A stretch of 25,563 nucleotides of DNA from Anaerolineales bacterium UBA3940 (GCA_002385675.1 DGDY01000149.1:1-25563), one strand, 5' to 3'; counted from the stretch's first letter, positions 6,314-14,770 are shown. Made by a program: numbers and translations. The notes: generated from the sequence alone by a model not told the origin.

Positions 6314-8437
6314 ATGTCAGACGCGCTCATCGGCCAGAAATTAGGACAGTACGAGATCCGCATGCTGCTCGGCAAGGGCGGCATGTCGACCGTCTATCTG
6401 GCATACCAGCCGTCGATGGATCGCGTCGTTGCGATCAAGGTGCTGCCTCGCGAGTTCCTGCACGACGAGACGTTCCTGACCCGCTTCCAGCGCGAGGTCC
6501 GCACGATTGCCAAGCTGGAGCACCTGCACATCCTGCCCATCTACGATGTCGGCGAGGTGGACGGGGTGCCCTTCTACGTGATGCGCTACCTCTCCGGCGG
6601 CACGCTCGCCGACCTGATCGACAGCAAGCTGCCCGACATGCAGACCATCCTGCGCATCACCGGGCAGATCGCCGGTGCGCTGGACTACGCGCACGAGCGC
6701 GGCATCATCCACCGCGACCTCAAGCCCTCCAATGTGCTGCTCGATAACAGCGGCAACGCCTATCTTGCCGACTTCGGCATTGCGCACTTCCAGGCCGAGG
6801 TGAGCGCGACGGATGGATCGCAGGTCGTCGGGACGCCCTCCTACATCGCGCCGGAGATCGTGCGGCAGGGCGAGGAGATCACCCACTCGGTAGACCTGTA
6901 CGCGCTGGGGGCCATCACCTACGAGATGTTCACCGGCGACCCGCCCTATATAGCCGACGATCCGACCGCGCGGCTGATGGCGCACGTGCTGGAGCCGGTG
7001 CCATCCGTGCGCGACTTCGACCCGAACATCAGCCCGGCGGTTGATGCGGTGATCCAGCGCTGCTTGGCGAAGTTCCCCGCCGAGCGCTACGCATCGGCCA
7101 GCGAGTTTGTGCGCGAACTGGCCCGTGCCGCCGAGGCGGGTATGCCTACACTGGAGTTGCCGCCCGTCATGGATGACGGCGGGCCGACCGTCGTGGCGAG
7201 CAGCGCCGCCACCGAGGACACGCAGCCGGTGACGCCGGTCGAGCCTGCACCGCCCCCCGGCTATGCGCCCTATTACGGCCCGCCGCCCGGCTATCGCCCG
7301 CGCTATGAGCAGGAAGAAGAAGATCGCCCGCGCCGCTTCCGCTACGGCGGCTGTCTGGTGATCCTCGGCGTGATCCTCGCGCTGCTCGCGGGGATGGTCG
7401 TCTCGGCGTTTGCGCTGACGGAGGGCGACCCGCTCAGCCTGATGAACGTGCTCACGCCGATCTTCACGCGGGAGCCGGAAGACGGCGCGAGCGAACAGGA
7501 GGCCGGCGGCGAACCGCTCACCGGGTCGGATGCCGCCGAGTTCGAGGGCGGCGAGCCCATCGAGACGCCGGAGCCGGGCGATGAGGCGGCGGCCCCGCCT
7601 CAGACAGGCAGCAGCACGCGGCTCGCCTTTACCTCCAACCGCGACGGTGATTACGAGATCTACACCATCGGTGTGGATGGCAGCGACCTCCAGCAGTTGA
7701 CGGATAACGACACCTACGACTTCGACCCGGACTGGTCGCCGGATGGGACGCAGATCGTCTACGTGACGACCATCGGCGGCTATGCCGAGATCATGGTGAT
7801 GGATGCCGACGGCGGCAACCCCCGCCAGATTACGGACAACCGCGAGATCAAGGACACCGACCCGGCGTGGTCACCGCTGGGTGACCGGATCGCCTTCAGT
7901 TCCGACCGCGACGGCGATTTTGACATCTACACCATGCGCCCGGACGGCTCCGACGTGCAGCAGGTGACGAACGGCGAGTTCGATGAACTGAACCCCTCGT
8001 GGTCGCCGGACGGCTCGCAGCTTGTGTTCTACGTGCAGGACCCGGAGAACCTCGGCATGACGGACCTGTACGTCGTCGATGCGGCGGGCGGGCAGCCCCG
8101 GCGGCTCACCGAGAACGACGTGCTCGACCAGTGGCCGGACTGGTCACCGGACGGCACGCTCGTCGCCTTTACGTCCGCACAGGGTCAGGATGCCGGGCGG
8201 CGCGCGATCTTCGCCCTGGACCTCACCACCGGGGCGACGCGCCAGCTTACCGACGGTGCTGGCCGGGATGACGACCCCGTGTGGTCGCCGGATGGGCAGT
8301 TTATCGCGTTCGACTCAGACCGTGACGGTGACGGGATGTTCGACGTCTTCGTGCTGAACGTGGCAACCGGAGAAATTCACCGCGTGACGGACGAAGACGG
8401 CAACGACGTCGCCCCTGCATGGCAGCCGGGACGCTGA
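6314..8437 (+). CDS. Transmembrane Ser/Thr protein kinase with extracellular PD40 beta-propeller
   Basis: Hanks-type receptor kinase of 707 residues. The cytosolic kinase domain (about 14-275) has all key motifs: glycine loop GKGGMSTVY, K42 in VAIKV, HRDLKPSN with catalytic D135, D153 of DFG and APE at 179-181. A Pro/Tyr-rich juxtamembrane stretch leads to one transmembrane helix (about 347-370), an acidic linker, and a C-terminal TolB/PD40 propeller (about 435-707). Six W(S/Q)P-type repeats, with the last strand near the C-terminus, suggest a six-bladed closed ring outside the cell acting as sensor. The frame is open from 6230, but ATG 6314 is chosen because it follows the likely promoter and starts just before the kinase fold. 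A pseudokinase paralogue follows after 36 bp. Confidence 0.93.
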   Translation: MSDALIGQKLGQYEIRMLLGKGGMSTVYLAYQPSMDRVVAIKVLPREFLHDETFLTRFQREVRTIAKLEHLHILPIYDVGEVDGVPFYVMRYLSGGTLADLIDSKLPDMQTILRITGQIAGALDYAHERGIIHRDLKPSNVLLDNSGNAYLADFGIAHFQAEVSATDGSQVVGTPSYIAPEIVRQGEEITHSVDLYALGAITYEMFTGDPPYIADDPTARLMAHVLEPVPSVRDFDPNISPAVDAVIQRCLAKFPAERYASASEFVRELARAAEAGMPTLELPPVMDDGGPTVVASSAATEDTQPVTPVEPAPPPGYAPYYGPPPGYRPRYEQEEEDRPRRFRYGGCLVILGVILALLAGMVVSAFALTEGDPLSLMNVLTPIFTREPEDGASEQEAGGEPLTGSDAAEFEGGEPIETPEPGDEAAAPPQTGSSTRLAFTSNRDGDYEIYTIGVDGSDLQQLTDNDTYDFDPDWSPDGTQIVYVTTIGGYAEIMVMDADGGNPRQITDNREIKDTDPAWSPLGDRIAFSSDRDGDFDIYTMRPDGSDVQQVTNGEFDELNPSWSPDGSQLVFYVQDPENLGMTDLYVVDAAGGQPRRLTENDVLDQWPDWSPDGTLVAFTSAQGQDAGRRAIFALDLTTGATRQLTDGAGRDDDPVWSPDGQFIAFDSDRDGDGMFDVFVLNVATGEIHRVTDEDGNDVAPAWQPGR

Positions 8438-8473
8438 CGGGCAGCACACTGGCTTCGACTCGGGAGACTCTCC

Positions 8474-10699
8474 GTGCCTGACGAATCCCTGGTGGGTAAG
8501 CGCCTCAACGAGTACGTGCTGGAGAGCGTGATCGGCTCCGGCCCGTATTCAACCGTATACTGCGGCCACCGCGAGGGCGAAACCCGCACGCTGGCGATCA
8601 AGGTCTTCCCGCGCGAGCTTGCGCAGGATCGCTTCTTCGCGCCTCGCTTCAAGCGGGAGGTGCGCGAACTGGCGCGCATGCAGCACGAATCGGTCGTGTC
8701 TGTGCTGGCGGCGGGGCAGGGGGATGGCCACCCGTTCGTGGTGATGCCGTATCTGCGCGGCGGGTCGCTTGCTGATAAGCTGGCCGAGACGCCCGTGCTG
8801 CCTGTTGAGGAGGCGGCGCGCATTGTTACGCGGGTGGCGGCGGCACTCGACGCCGCGCACGATCAGGGCGTGCTGCACCGGGGCGTCAAGCCGTCCAACA
8901 TCCTCTTTGACGAGGATGGCGAGGCCTACCTCGCCGATTTCAGTCTGGCGACCGTGCGTGCCGCGCTCGCCGAGCAGACCGGCATCTCCGTCGCGGGATC
9001 GTCGGGCTACACTGCGCCGGAGCTTGTGCGCGGCGACGCGGACGTGACGCGCGCGCTGGACATCTACAGCCTCGGTGTGACGCTCTTTCAGATGCTCGCC
9101 GGGCGGCTCCCGTACCAGGGCAACAGCCCGGTGCACCAGCTTATGCTGCACGTGAGCGAGCCTGTGCCGTCGGTGCGGGAGTTCACCGCCGGTATCACCC
9201 CGGCGGTCGATGCCGTGGTGCGGCGGGCGCTGGCGAAAGACCCGGCGGACCGCTTCCAGCGGGCGGGCGACCTGGCCGAAGCCCTGGCGACCGCCGCCGG
9301 TGTGGCCGAGGAGCCAGAGGACACCGCCGTGCTGGCGGGCGAAGGGGAGGGCGAGCGCGCTGCCGAGTCTCCGGCACAGGCGAGCGAGGAGGAAGGCGAG
9401 CGCCGTGAGTCGCCTCCGCTTGCGCTGGCGCCGCCGGCTACACCGCCGCCCATGCCGCCGCTGAGCCTGTCGCCCGGTGCTGGCGGGGAGGGTCGAGGGC
9501 GCGGGCTGTCCTCGCTGACACGTGGTCGGCCCTGGTACGCGGTGACATTCCTCATGGCAATACTCATCGGGGCGTGGTTCTTCATCGGCCTGGTGATCGG
9601 CGCAATCGGCAAGCAGCAAGTCGAGGCGGTGCGCCTCGCCGAACTTGGCAACACGCAGACGCCCCTCGCGCTGACGGCGGCTGTCGAGGCGACCGGCACG
9701 CAGAGCGCACGGCTCGCCATCATCGAGCGGGCCACACAGCGCGCCGAGAACATGGCGGCGACGGCGACCGCACTCGCGCCGACGCTCACACCCACGCCGA
9801 CGCTCACGCCCACGCCCAGCCCGACCGTCACCCCGACGCCGTACTCCGGCGGTGGCGGGCTGCTGGCCTACGTCAGCGACCGCGACGGCGACCCCGAGAT
9901 CCGCCTGCTGGACCCGCTCACCGGCGAGGACAAGCGGGTGACGGAAAACGAAGTCCTCGACGGCGCCCCCGCGTGGTCCCCGGACGGGCGCTATCTGGCG
10001 TTCCACTCGGAGGACACCGAGGTCGGGCGGCACATCTTCGTCGTCGATACCCGGTGCTTCTACACCGAGGAAGGCTGCGTGGGCAAGGCCCGCGAGCTGA
10101 CGACCGCCAACCGCATCGACTCTTACCCGGCGTGGTCGCCGGATGGCCGCCATATCGCGTTCTCGTGGGCGGCGGGCGAGAGCTGGGGCTTCAGCCGGGT
10201 GAACCTCGATGGGGTCGAGACGGCGATGATGAACGTTCCCGCGCCGATGCGCCTGTTTGCCTGGACGCCCGACGACGAACTCGTCTTCTTCGGGCTGAAC
10301 CAGCGCGGCGGCTCCGAGATGCAGAAGCTGGCTATCGGTGCGGAGTCGCACGAGCGCACGGCGATCACGAGCAGCGGCGGCTCAATCGAGTACCTCAGCT
10401 ACTCCGACGACTTCAAGACGGTGGTCTACTCCGCGCTGATCGGGCGCTACCGCCACCTCTTCCTGGCGGACGCCTCGTGCCCGTTCATCGACCAGTGCGT
10501 GATCCGGCGTCTGACGGAAGACCCCTACAGCTACATCACCCCTGACATCTCCGCCGATGGCACGCTCATCGTGACGGCAACTAACCGCTCCGGCGAGTTC
10601 CAGCTTGTCGTGCTGAACACCGAGGGTGCGATTGTCCGCCGCATCACCGAGCGCAGCGGTCGTGCCGACCAGCCTGCCTGGCAGCCCGCGCGGCCCTGA
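8474..10699 (+). CDS. Probable transmembrane pseudokinase with extracellular PD40 propeller
   Basis: A 741-residue paralogue of the preceding kinase: kinase-like domain (about 15-275), long Glu/Pro-rich linker (about 280-350), transmembrane helix (about 354-378), Thr/Pro linker, propeller (about 459-741). The glycine loop GSGPYSTVY, K43 in LAIKV, N142 and D155 are present. However, the catalytic aspartate of HRD is glycine (HRGVKPSN, G137) and DFG reads DFS (S157), so phosphotransfer is probably lost while nucleotide binding may remain. Each change needs one base transition. The propeller is more degenerate than its partner's and has two cysteine loops, DTRCFYTEEGC and DASCPFIDQC. The start is GTG with GGGAG seven bases upstream. 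It probably works with the neighbouring active kinase. Confidence 0.9.
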   Translation: MPDESLVGKRLNEYVLESVIGSGPYSTVYCGHREGETRTLAIKVFPRELAQDRFFAPRFKREVRELARMQHESVVSVLAAGQGDGHPFVVMPYLRGGSLADKLAETPVLPVEEAARIVTRVAAALDAAHDQGVLHRGVKPSNILFDEDGEAYLADFSLATVRAALAEQTGISVAGSSGYTAPELVRGDADVTRALDIYSLGVTLFQMLAGRLPYQGNSPVHQLMLHVSEPVPSVREFTAGITPAVDAVVRRALAKDPADRFQRAGDLAEALATAAGVAEEPEDTAVLAGEGEGERAAESPAQASEEEGERRESPPLALAPPATPPPMPPLSLSPGAGGEGRGRGLSSLTRGRPWYAVTFLMAILIGAWFFIGLVIGAIGKQQVEAVRLAELGNTQTPLALTAAVEATGTQSARLAIIERATQRAENMAATATALAPTLTPTPTLTPTPSPTVTPTPYSGGGGLLAYVSDRDGDPEIRLLDPLTGEDKRVTENEVLDGAPAWSPDGRYLAFHSEDTEVGRHIFVVDTRCFYTEEGCVGKARELTTANRIDSYPAWSPDGRHIAFSWAAGESWGFSRVNLDGVETAMMNVPAPMRLFAWTPDDELVFFGLNQRGGSEMQKLAIGAESHERTAITSSGGSIEYLSYSDDFKTVVYSALIGRYRHLFLADASCPFIDQCVIRRLTEDPYSYITPDISADGTLIVTATNRSGEFQLVVLNTEGAIVRRITERSGRADQPAWQPARP
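9457..9506 (+). repeat. Dispersed-repeat-like segment translated in frame inside the pseudokinase linker
   Basis: The bases encode PPLSLSPGAGGEGRGRG, just before the transmembrane helix. Their CGCCCGGTGCTGGCGGGGAG composition is what intergenic GC-rich palindromes give when read through. The match to a repeat family is by recognition, not by alignment. Confidence 0.4.
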
Positions 10700-10785
10700 A
10701 ACTGGCAAAATCGTCCTGAGCCCGGCAAACTATACGTTCGTCTAAAAGCACGCCGTTCGCCGATTGATTGCAGAAGGTGGGTGGT

Positions 10786-13104
10786 ATGACGGACCTGCAG
10801 CGCTTGTGGGGGACGCTGCGCGAGGATCTGCCGAGCCTGGTGCTACTCGCGTTGCTGCTGTTTGTCGTCGCATGGTCGGTGATGTCAGCAGACTGGGTGG
10901 AAGGGCTTGGCATCCTGCCGGTTGTGATCATCATCGGGTTGGTGACGAGCTATCTGCTCGCCGTGTCGGTGCTGCACGAGTTGTTCGTGCTGTTCATCAC
11001 CTCGCTGTATGGCTGGTTTACGGTGTGGGTGCTGGTCGGGCGGCTCATCCCCGAGCCGCTGACCTTCCGCGAGCGGCTGCTGGAGCTTAACTTCCGGCTG
11101 GGGGCGTGGGTCGAGCGGGCGCTCGGTGGCGGCTTCAGCCGCGACAACCTGATCTTCCTGCTGCTGGTCGCGCTGCTAGCGTGGCTGCTGACGTTCAACG
11201 CCACCTGGAACCTCTTTCGCTCGCGACGGCTGTGGCTGGGCGTGATCCCGGTTGGCGTGGCGCTGCTTGTCAACGTCTACCACTACTTCGGTCCGGTGTC
11301 CGTCGAGCTGTTCATCCTTGCGTTCCTGTTCCTCACGCTGCTGCTCGCCGTCAGCACGAACGCCGTCAACCGCGAGTGGATGTGGCGCATGCAGGGCGCG
11401 GCCTTCCACCCCGGCATCCGCCTGGACCTCGTGCGCGGGGGCGTGGTGGCGATTGTGCTGCTGCTCGCGGGGGCGTGGTTTGCGCCGACCGCCTCGGCCA
11501 ATGCACAGCTTGCCTCGCTATGGGAAAGCCCCGATAACCCCTGGCAGGAGGTGCAGGACACCTTCCGGCGGCTGTTCAACGCAGTCGAAGGCCCGGCGGC
11601 GGTGACGCCCACCTACTACGGCGGCTCGCGGCTGGCGATGGGCGGCCCGATCAGCCTGAGCGACGTGCCTGTGATGACCGTCTACGCGCCGGAGGGACAC
11701 CGCTATTACTGGCAGTCCAAGGTGTTCGATACATACGCGGACGGGCAGTGGACGGCGAAACCGGAGGACCGCAAGGAGTCGGACTTTGGCATCCTGAGCG
11801 CCGAGCGGGAGGAGGTGTACCGGCTGCGCCAGAACGTCCAGCAGCAGTTTGAACTGCTGCTCCCCGCGACGCGCATCCTGTACGCCGCGCCGCAGCCCAT
11901 CTCGTACTCGTCCCTGCCCATCTACTACGATGTGATCTACACGACCCCCGGCGAGGGGTACGCCACGGTCACGGCGGCGCACTCGCGGCGGGTGCTGCCG
12001 CGTGGCGAGAGCTACGGCGCGACATCCGCCATCAGCATCGCGGACGAGACGAGCCTGCGCGGCGCCGGGACGAATTACCCGGCCTGGGTGACGGAGAACT
12101 ACCTCGATCTGCCCGGCTCGATCACGCAGCGCACGCGCGACCTCGCCGCGAACATCACCGCCGGGCAGGCGACGGTCTACGACCAGGTGCGCGCTATCGA
12201 AACCTACCTGCGCGAAACCATTACCTACAATGAAAGTGTCCCGCCGCCGCCGGAAGGTGTGGAGCCCATCGACTACTTCCTGTTTGAGAGCCGGGAAGGC
12301 TACTGCGTGTACTACGCCTCGGCGATGACCGTGATGCTGCGCTCGCTGGGCATCCCCGCGCGGATAGCGGCGGGCTTTTCGCAGGGCACGTTCGACCCGG
12401 AGATTAACGGCTTCGTTGTGCTGGAGTCCGACGCGCACACCTGGGTGCAGGTGTATTTCCCCGACTACGGCTGGATCGACTTCGAGCCGACGACTGCCCG
12501 CGAGCCTATTGTGCGCAGCGAGTCGCTCACGCTGGATGAGTTCACGCCGCTTGAGGCCGAGCCGCCCGCCGCGGCGGAGCTTCCGCCCGACCCGTTCGAG
12601 GAACTTCCGCCCACGCCGGAGATCGAGCCGCAGGCCGCCAACGGCCCCGGCGCGACGGCCTCCGGGCCGCGCTGGGCGTGGCTGGGCGCGCTGCTGCGCT
12701 GGCTGGGCGCCTTTGCCCTGCTGGGGACGGTCATGCTGGTGGGGGTGTGGGCCTGGCACCGCAAGCACGGGCTGCACCGTCTGAGCGGCGTGGCGGGCAG
12801 CTATGCGCGGCTGAACATCTTTGCGCCGTGGCTGGGTGTGGAACTCCTGCCCAGCGATACGCCTTACGAGCGTGCCGAGGCCTTCCGCAGGCGCATCCCG
12901 GAGAGCGCCCGCCCGGTCAGCCGGATTGTCGACCTGTACGTTAAGGAGCAGTATGCGCCGGCACATATGGGCGGAAACGAGGCGCGGGCTGCCGAGGAAG
13001 CGCGCGCGTTATGGGCACGCCTGCGCAGTCTGTTCCTCAGCACAGCCGTACGGCAGCGTCTCAAGCGGCTGAACCCCTTTGACGGCGATATCTCAATTCG
13101 TTGA
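10786..13104 (+). CDS. TgpA-like transmembrane transglutaminase-domain protein
   Basis: A 772-residue membrane protein. About six N-terminal transmembrane segments (within residues 15-240) are followed by an extracytoplasmic region and a transglutaminase-like core. The core has nucleophile C507 in EGYCVYYASAMTVMLRSLG, H551 in DAHTWVQVYF, and the acidic position in the following GWIDFEPT. A Pro/Glu-rich segment, one more transmembrane helix (about 625-655) and a cytosolic tail resembling DUF4129 complete it. Family members are papain-like amide-bond enzymes of the cell envelope, some with transglutaminase activity. The frame is open from a TTG at 10768, but ATG 10786 is chosen for AAGGTGGG five bases upstream. 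It follows the two receptor kinases by 86 bp, which suggests an envelope process under their control (inference). Confidence 0.9.
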   Translation: MTDLQRLWGTLREDLPSLVLLALLLFVVAWSVMSADWVEGLGILPVVIIIGLVTSYLLAVSVLHELFVLFITSLYGWFTVWVLVGRLIPEPLTFRERLLELNFRLGAWVERALGGGFSRDNLIFLLLVALLAWLLTFNATWNLFRSRRLWLGVIPVGVALLVNVYHYFGPVSVELFILAFLFLTLLLAVSTNAVNREWMWRMQGAAFHPGIRLDLVRGGVVAIVLLLAGAWFAPTASANAQLASLWESPDNPWQEVQDTFRRLFNAVEGPAAVTPTYYGGSRLAMGGPISLSDVPVMTVYAPEGHRYYWQSKVFDTYADGQWTAKPEDRKESDFGILSAEREEVYRLRQNVQQQFELLLPATRILYAAPQPISYSSLPIYYDVIYTTPGEGYATVTAAHSRRVLPRGESYGATSAISIADETSLRGAGTNYPAWVTENYLDLPGSITQRTRDLAANITAGQATVYDQVRAIETYLRETITYNESVPPPPEGVEPIDYFLFESREGYCVYYASAMTVMLRSLGIPARIAAGFSQGTFDPEINGFVVLESDAHTWVQVYFPDYGWIDFEPTTAREPIVRSESLTLDEFTPLEAEPPAAAELPPDPFEELPPTPEIEPQAANGPGATASGPRWAWLGALLRWLGAFALLGTVMLVGVWAWHRKHGLHRLSGVAGSYARLNIFAPWLGVELLPSDTPYERAEAFRRRIPESARPVSRIVDLYVKEQYAPAHMGGNEARAAEEARALWARLRSLFLSTAVRQRLKRLNPFDGDISIR

Positions 13105-13131
13105 TGGCCGTGAGGACCGGCGGGCAGGTGG

Positions 13132-13449
13132 CTACGCGGCGGCAGAGCACCGGGCGTATTTCGTCTTGCGCCGGTCCTTCTTCCAGGCGTCGGCGTTGCG
13201 GCGCACAGTGATGATCACGTTGCCGTCCTTGTCCGTGAGGACCGAACTGCCGATAAGCTGGGCAATGCGCTGGTCGGCCCGATCCTCGTAGGGAACATCG
13301 CGGCGACGGAGGATGTAGTAGCGGATCCCGGTGCGGTGCTGCTTCTGCCCGTGCTGGATGATGTACAGCACCTCCTCGGGTTTGACGTTGCGCTGCGAGC
13401 AGCGCAGTTTGGCATGCTCTGTGAAGTAAAATTGCGTATAGGCTGACAC
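13132..13449 (-). CDS. DUF4258 domain protein
   Basis: Small basic protein of 105 residues that fits DUF4258: an early TEHAKLRCSQRNV motif (H and two Arg), a central I-I-QHG turn, and a late GNVIITVRRN strand followed by a lysine-rich tail. The biochemical role is not settled. Some relatives resemble small toxin or nuclease-like folds, but no partner antitoxin gene lies next to it here. The start is GTG at 13449, preceded by GGAG at eight bases. It has its own promoter-like sequence and converges on the transglutaminase gene, with only 27 bp between the two stops. Confidence 0.75.
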   Translation of the reverse strand: MSAYTQFYFTEHAKLRCSQRNVKPEEVLYIIQHGQKQHRTGIRYYILRRRDVPYEDRADQRIAQLIGSSVLTDKDGNVIITVRRNADAWKKDRRKTKYARCSAAA

Positions 13450-13503
13450 CTTTCTTGCTCCGTTGACCCGAAAATAGGCCGAGAAAATTACTCGTTTTTC
13501 TCC

Positions 13504-13533
13504 ATTATAGGGGCACGAACGGCGGTAAGTAAA
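13504..13533 (-). promoter_or_regulatory. Candidate promoter of the DUF4258 gene
   Basis: On the minus strand, TATAAT (13504-13509) is preceded by TTTACT (13528-13533) with an 18-bp spacer. The transcript would start near 13497 with a leader of about 48 nt. Confidence 0.45.
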
Positions 13534-13578
13534 TTATTCTTGGCGAAATTTGGGGAAAATTCAGTATTATTAAGGCCT

Positions 13579-13596
13579 CTTCACAGCGGCGTGAAG
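13579..13596 (-). terminator. Weak hairpin downstream of the PhzF-family gene
   Basis: Arms CTTCAC and GTGAAG enclose a six-base loop. Read on the minus strand it is followed by an A/T-rich but not T-rich stretch, so termination is uncertain. Confidence 0.3.
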
Positions 13597-13650
13597 GGCT
13601 CCCCTCTCAGCGGTGGCTTTCGTATGGAGGAAGCTGGCAGGACGTGGCGG

Positions 13651-14574
13651 CTAGTCCAGCATCAGGTCGCCTTCGGCGACGATCACGACCTGCCCGCCCA
13701 CGCGCACCTCGGTGATCGCGCCGTCTGTCACGTCCACCTCGACCTCGATCAGGCTGGGGCGGCCTATCTCGAACCCCTGCTCGACGACCATGTGCGTGGT
13801 GGAGAGCTTCTCGTCGTACTCGAACACGCCGTGCGCCAGCAGGTACGCGCCGAGCGCCCCGGCCATACTGCCCGTCGCCGGGTCCTCGAACACGCCGAGC
13901 GGCGGGTCGAAGTTGCGCACGTGGACGTGGTGCGCCTTGTCGAGCGTCTCCAGCGTGAACACCTCCGCGCCGGTGACGCCCGACTGGCGGCACATCTCGT
14001 TAAACGTGCCGATGTCCAGGTTGATCCGCCGGATAGCGTCGAGGGAGGCAAGGGGGATGATCAGGCCGGGCAGGCCGGTCGAAAAGACCTGCGCGGGCAG
14101 GTCGGGGTGCAGGTCCGCCGGGGTCAGGCCGAGCGCACGGGCGATTGTGTCGCGGTCCTCGAATACCTCGCCGTGCCGCGCCTCGCCCTGCGTCATGACG
14201 GCGCGGTTGGTCTTGCCGTCGCCGTCGGTGATGAGGTCGACCGGCAGCGTGCCGATGCCCACCTGCTGCCAGATGCGGGTCACCGGGCCGGAGATCGGGT
14301 AGCGGCCTAGCTGGGCGAGCACAACGTGCGTGCCAATAGTTGGATGCCCGGCGAAGGGCAATTCCGCCGTCGGCGTGAAAAACCGCACGCGCACATCCGC
14401 CCGCGGGTCGGTGGGAGGGAGCACGAACGTCGTCTCAGAGAGGTTCATCTCGCGGGCGATCTTCTGCATCTCGATGTCGCTCAGCCCTTCGGCGTCGGGG
14501 AAGATGGCGACGGGGTTCCCGCCGAAAATAACCTCGGTGAAAACGTCTGCCTGAATGAAGTGGTAGCGCCGCAT
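13651..14574 (-). CDS. PhzF family isomerase-like protein
   Basis: A 307-residue member of the PhzF/YddE family (diaminopimelate-epimerase-like fold of two similar halves). Visible signs are the N-terminal QADVFTEVIFGGNPVAIFP, E47 in NLSETTFV (the position of the catalytic glutamate in PhzF), FAGHPTIG around residue 70, and DPATGSMAGALGAYL in the second half. PhzF isomerises trans-2,3-dihydro-3-hydroxyanthranilate in phenazine synthesis, but no other phenazine genes lie here, so a different substrate is likely. The open frame extends to 14604. The ATG at 14574 is chosen because GGAGG lies five bases upstream. It diverges from the YjbQ-family gene. Confidence 0.92.
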   Translation of the reverse strand: MRRYHFIQADVFTEVIFGGNPVAIFPDAEGLSDIEMQKIAREMNLSETTFVLPPTDPRADVRVRFFTPTAELPFAGHPTIGTHVVLAQLGRYPISGPVTRIWQQVGIGTLPVDLITDGDGKTNRAVMTQGEARHGEVFEDRDTIARALGLTPADLHPDLPAQVFSTGLPGLIIPLASLDAIRRINLDIGTFNEMCRQSGVTGAEVFTLETLDKAHHVHVRNFDPPLGVFEDPATGSMAGALGAYLLAHGVFEYDEKLSTTHMVVEQGFEIGRPSLIEVEVDVTDGAITEVRVGGQVVIVAEGDLMLD

Positions 14575-14609
14575 GTGAACCTCCGAAGGCTGAGACTGGT
14601 ACACAGATT

Positions 14610-14649
14610 ATTTTAGTCAGATTTTAGTAAGTCTGTAGCAGGCTGCCAA
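14610..14649 (-). promoter_or_regulatory. Promoter of the PhzF-family gene with a direct repeat over -10/+1
   Basis: On the minus strand TTGGCA (14644-14649), a 17-bp spacer and TAAAAT (14621-14626) form a good sigma70 promoter. On the plus strand ATTTTAGT occurs at 14610-14617 and again at 14621-14628, 11 bp apart, overlapping -10 and the start. This spacing of one helical turn could be an operator. Confidence 0.55.
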
Positions 14650-14705
14650 TCCGGAATCGATAGGTGGTTGGGGGAAGTGCTGCGGAGGGTAGGCCCCGCG
14701 GCATC

Positions 14706-14734
14706 TTGAAGCGATCCGGCTTCTCGCGTACACT
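14706..14734 (+). promoter_or_regulatory. Candidate promoter of the YjbQ-family gene
   Basis: TTGAAG (14706-14711), 17-bp spacer, TACACT (14729-14734). The start would be near 14741, about 30 nt before the GTG at 14771. Confidence 0.5.
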
Positions 14735-14770
14735 CACGGCAGGCGCAACCCTGAGAGCAAGGAGCAGGCA

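Noticed and set aside
8549..10351. 600-codon minus-strand frame over the pseudokinase gene
   Set aside because: Composition (Arg, His and Gly rich, no motif) is that of an antisense shadow. The plus-strand kinase and propeller motifs are continuous.
8474..10699. Degraded kinase pseudogene
   Set aside because: The frame is intact over 741 codons with a good ribosome site, a transmembrane helix and a full propeller. Loss of catalytic residues alone fits a functional pseudokinase better.
11518..12966. 482-codon minus-strand frame over the transglutaminase gene
   Set aside because: Antisense shadow. The sense frame has transmembrane helices and the Cys/His signature.
13651..14574. Phenazine biosynthesis locus
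   Set aside because: Only a PhzF-family gene is present. None of the other phz genes is nearby, and the family is widespread outside phenazine makers.
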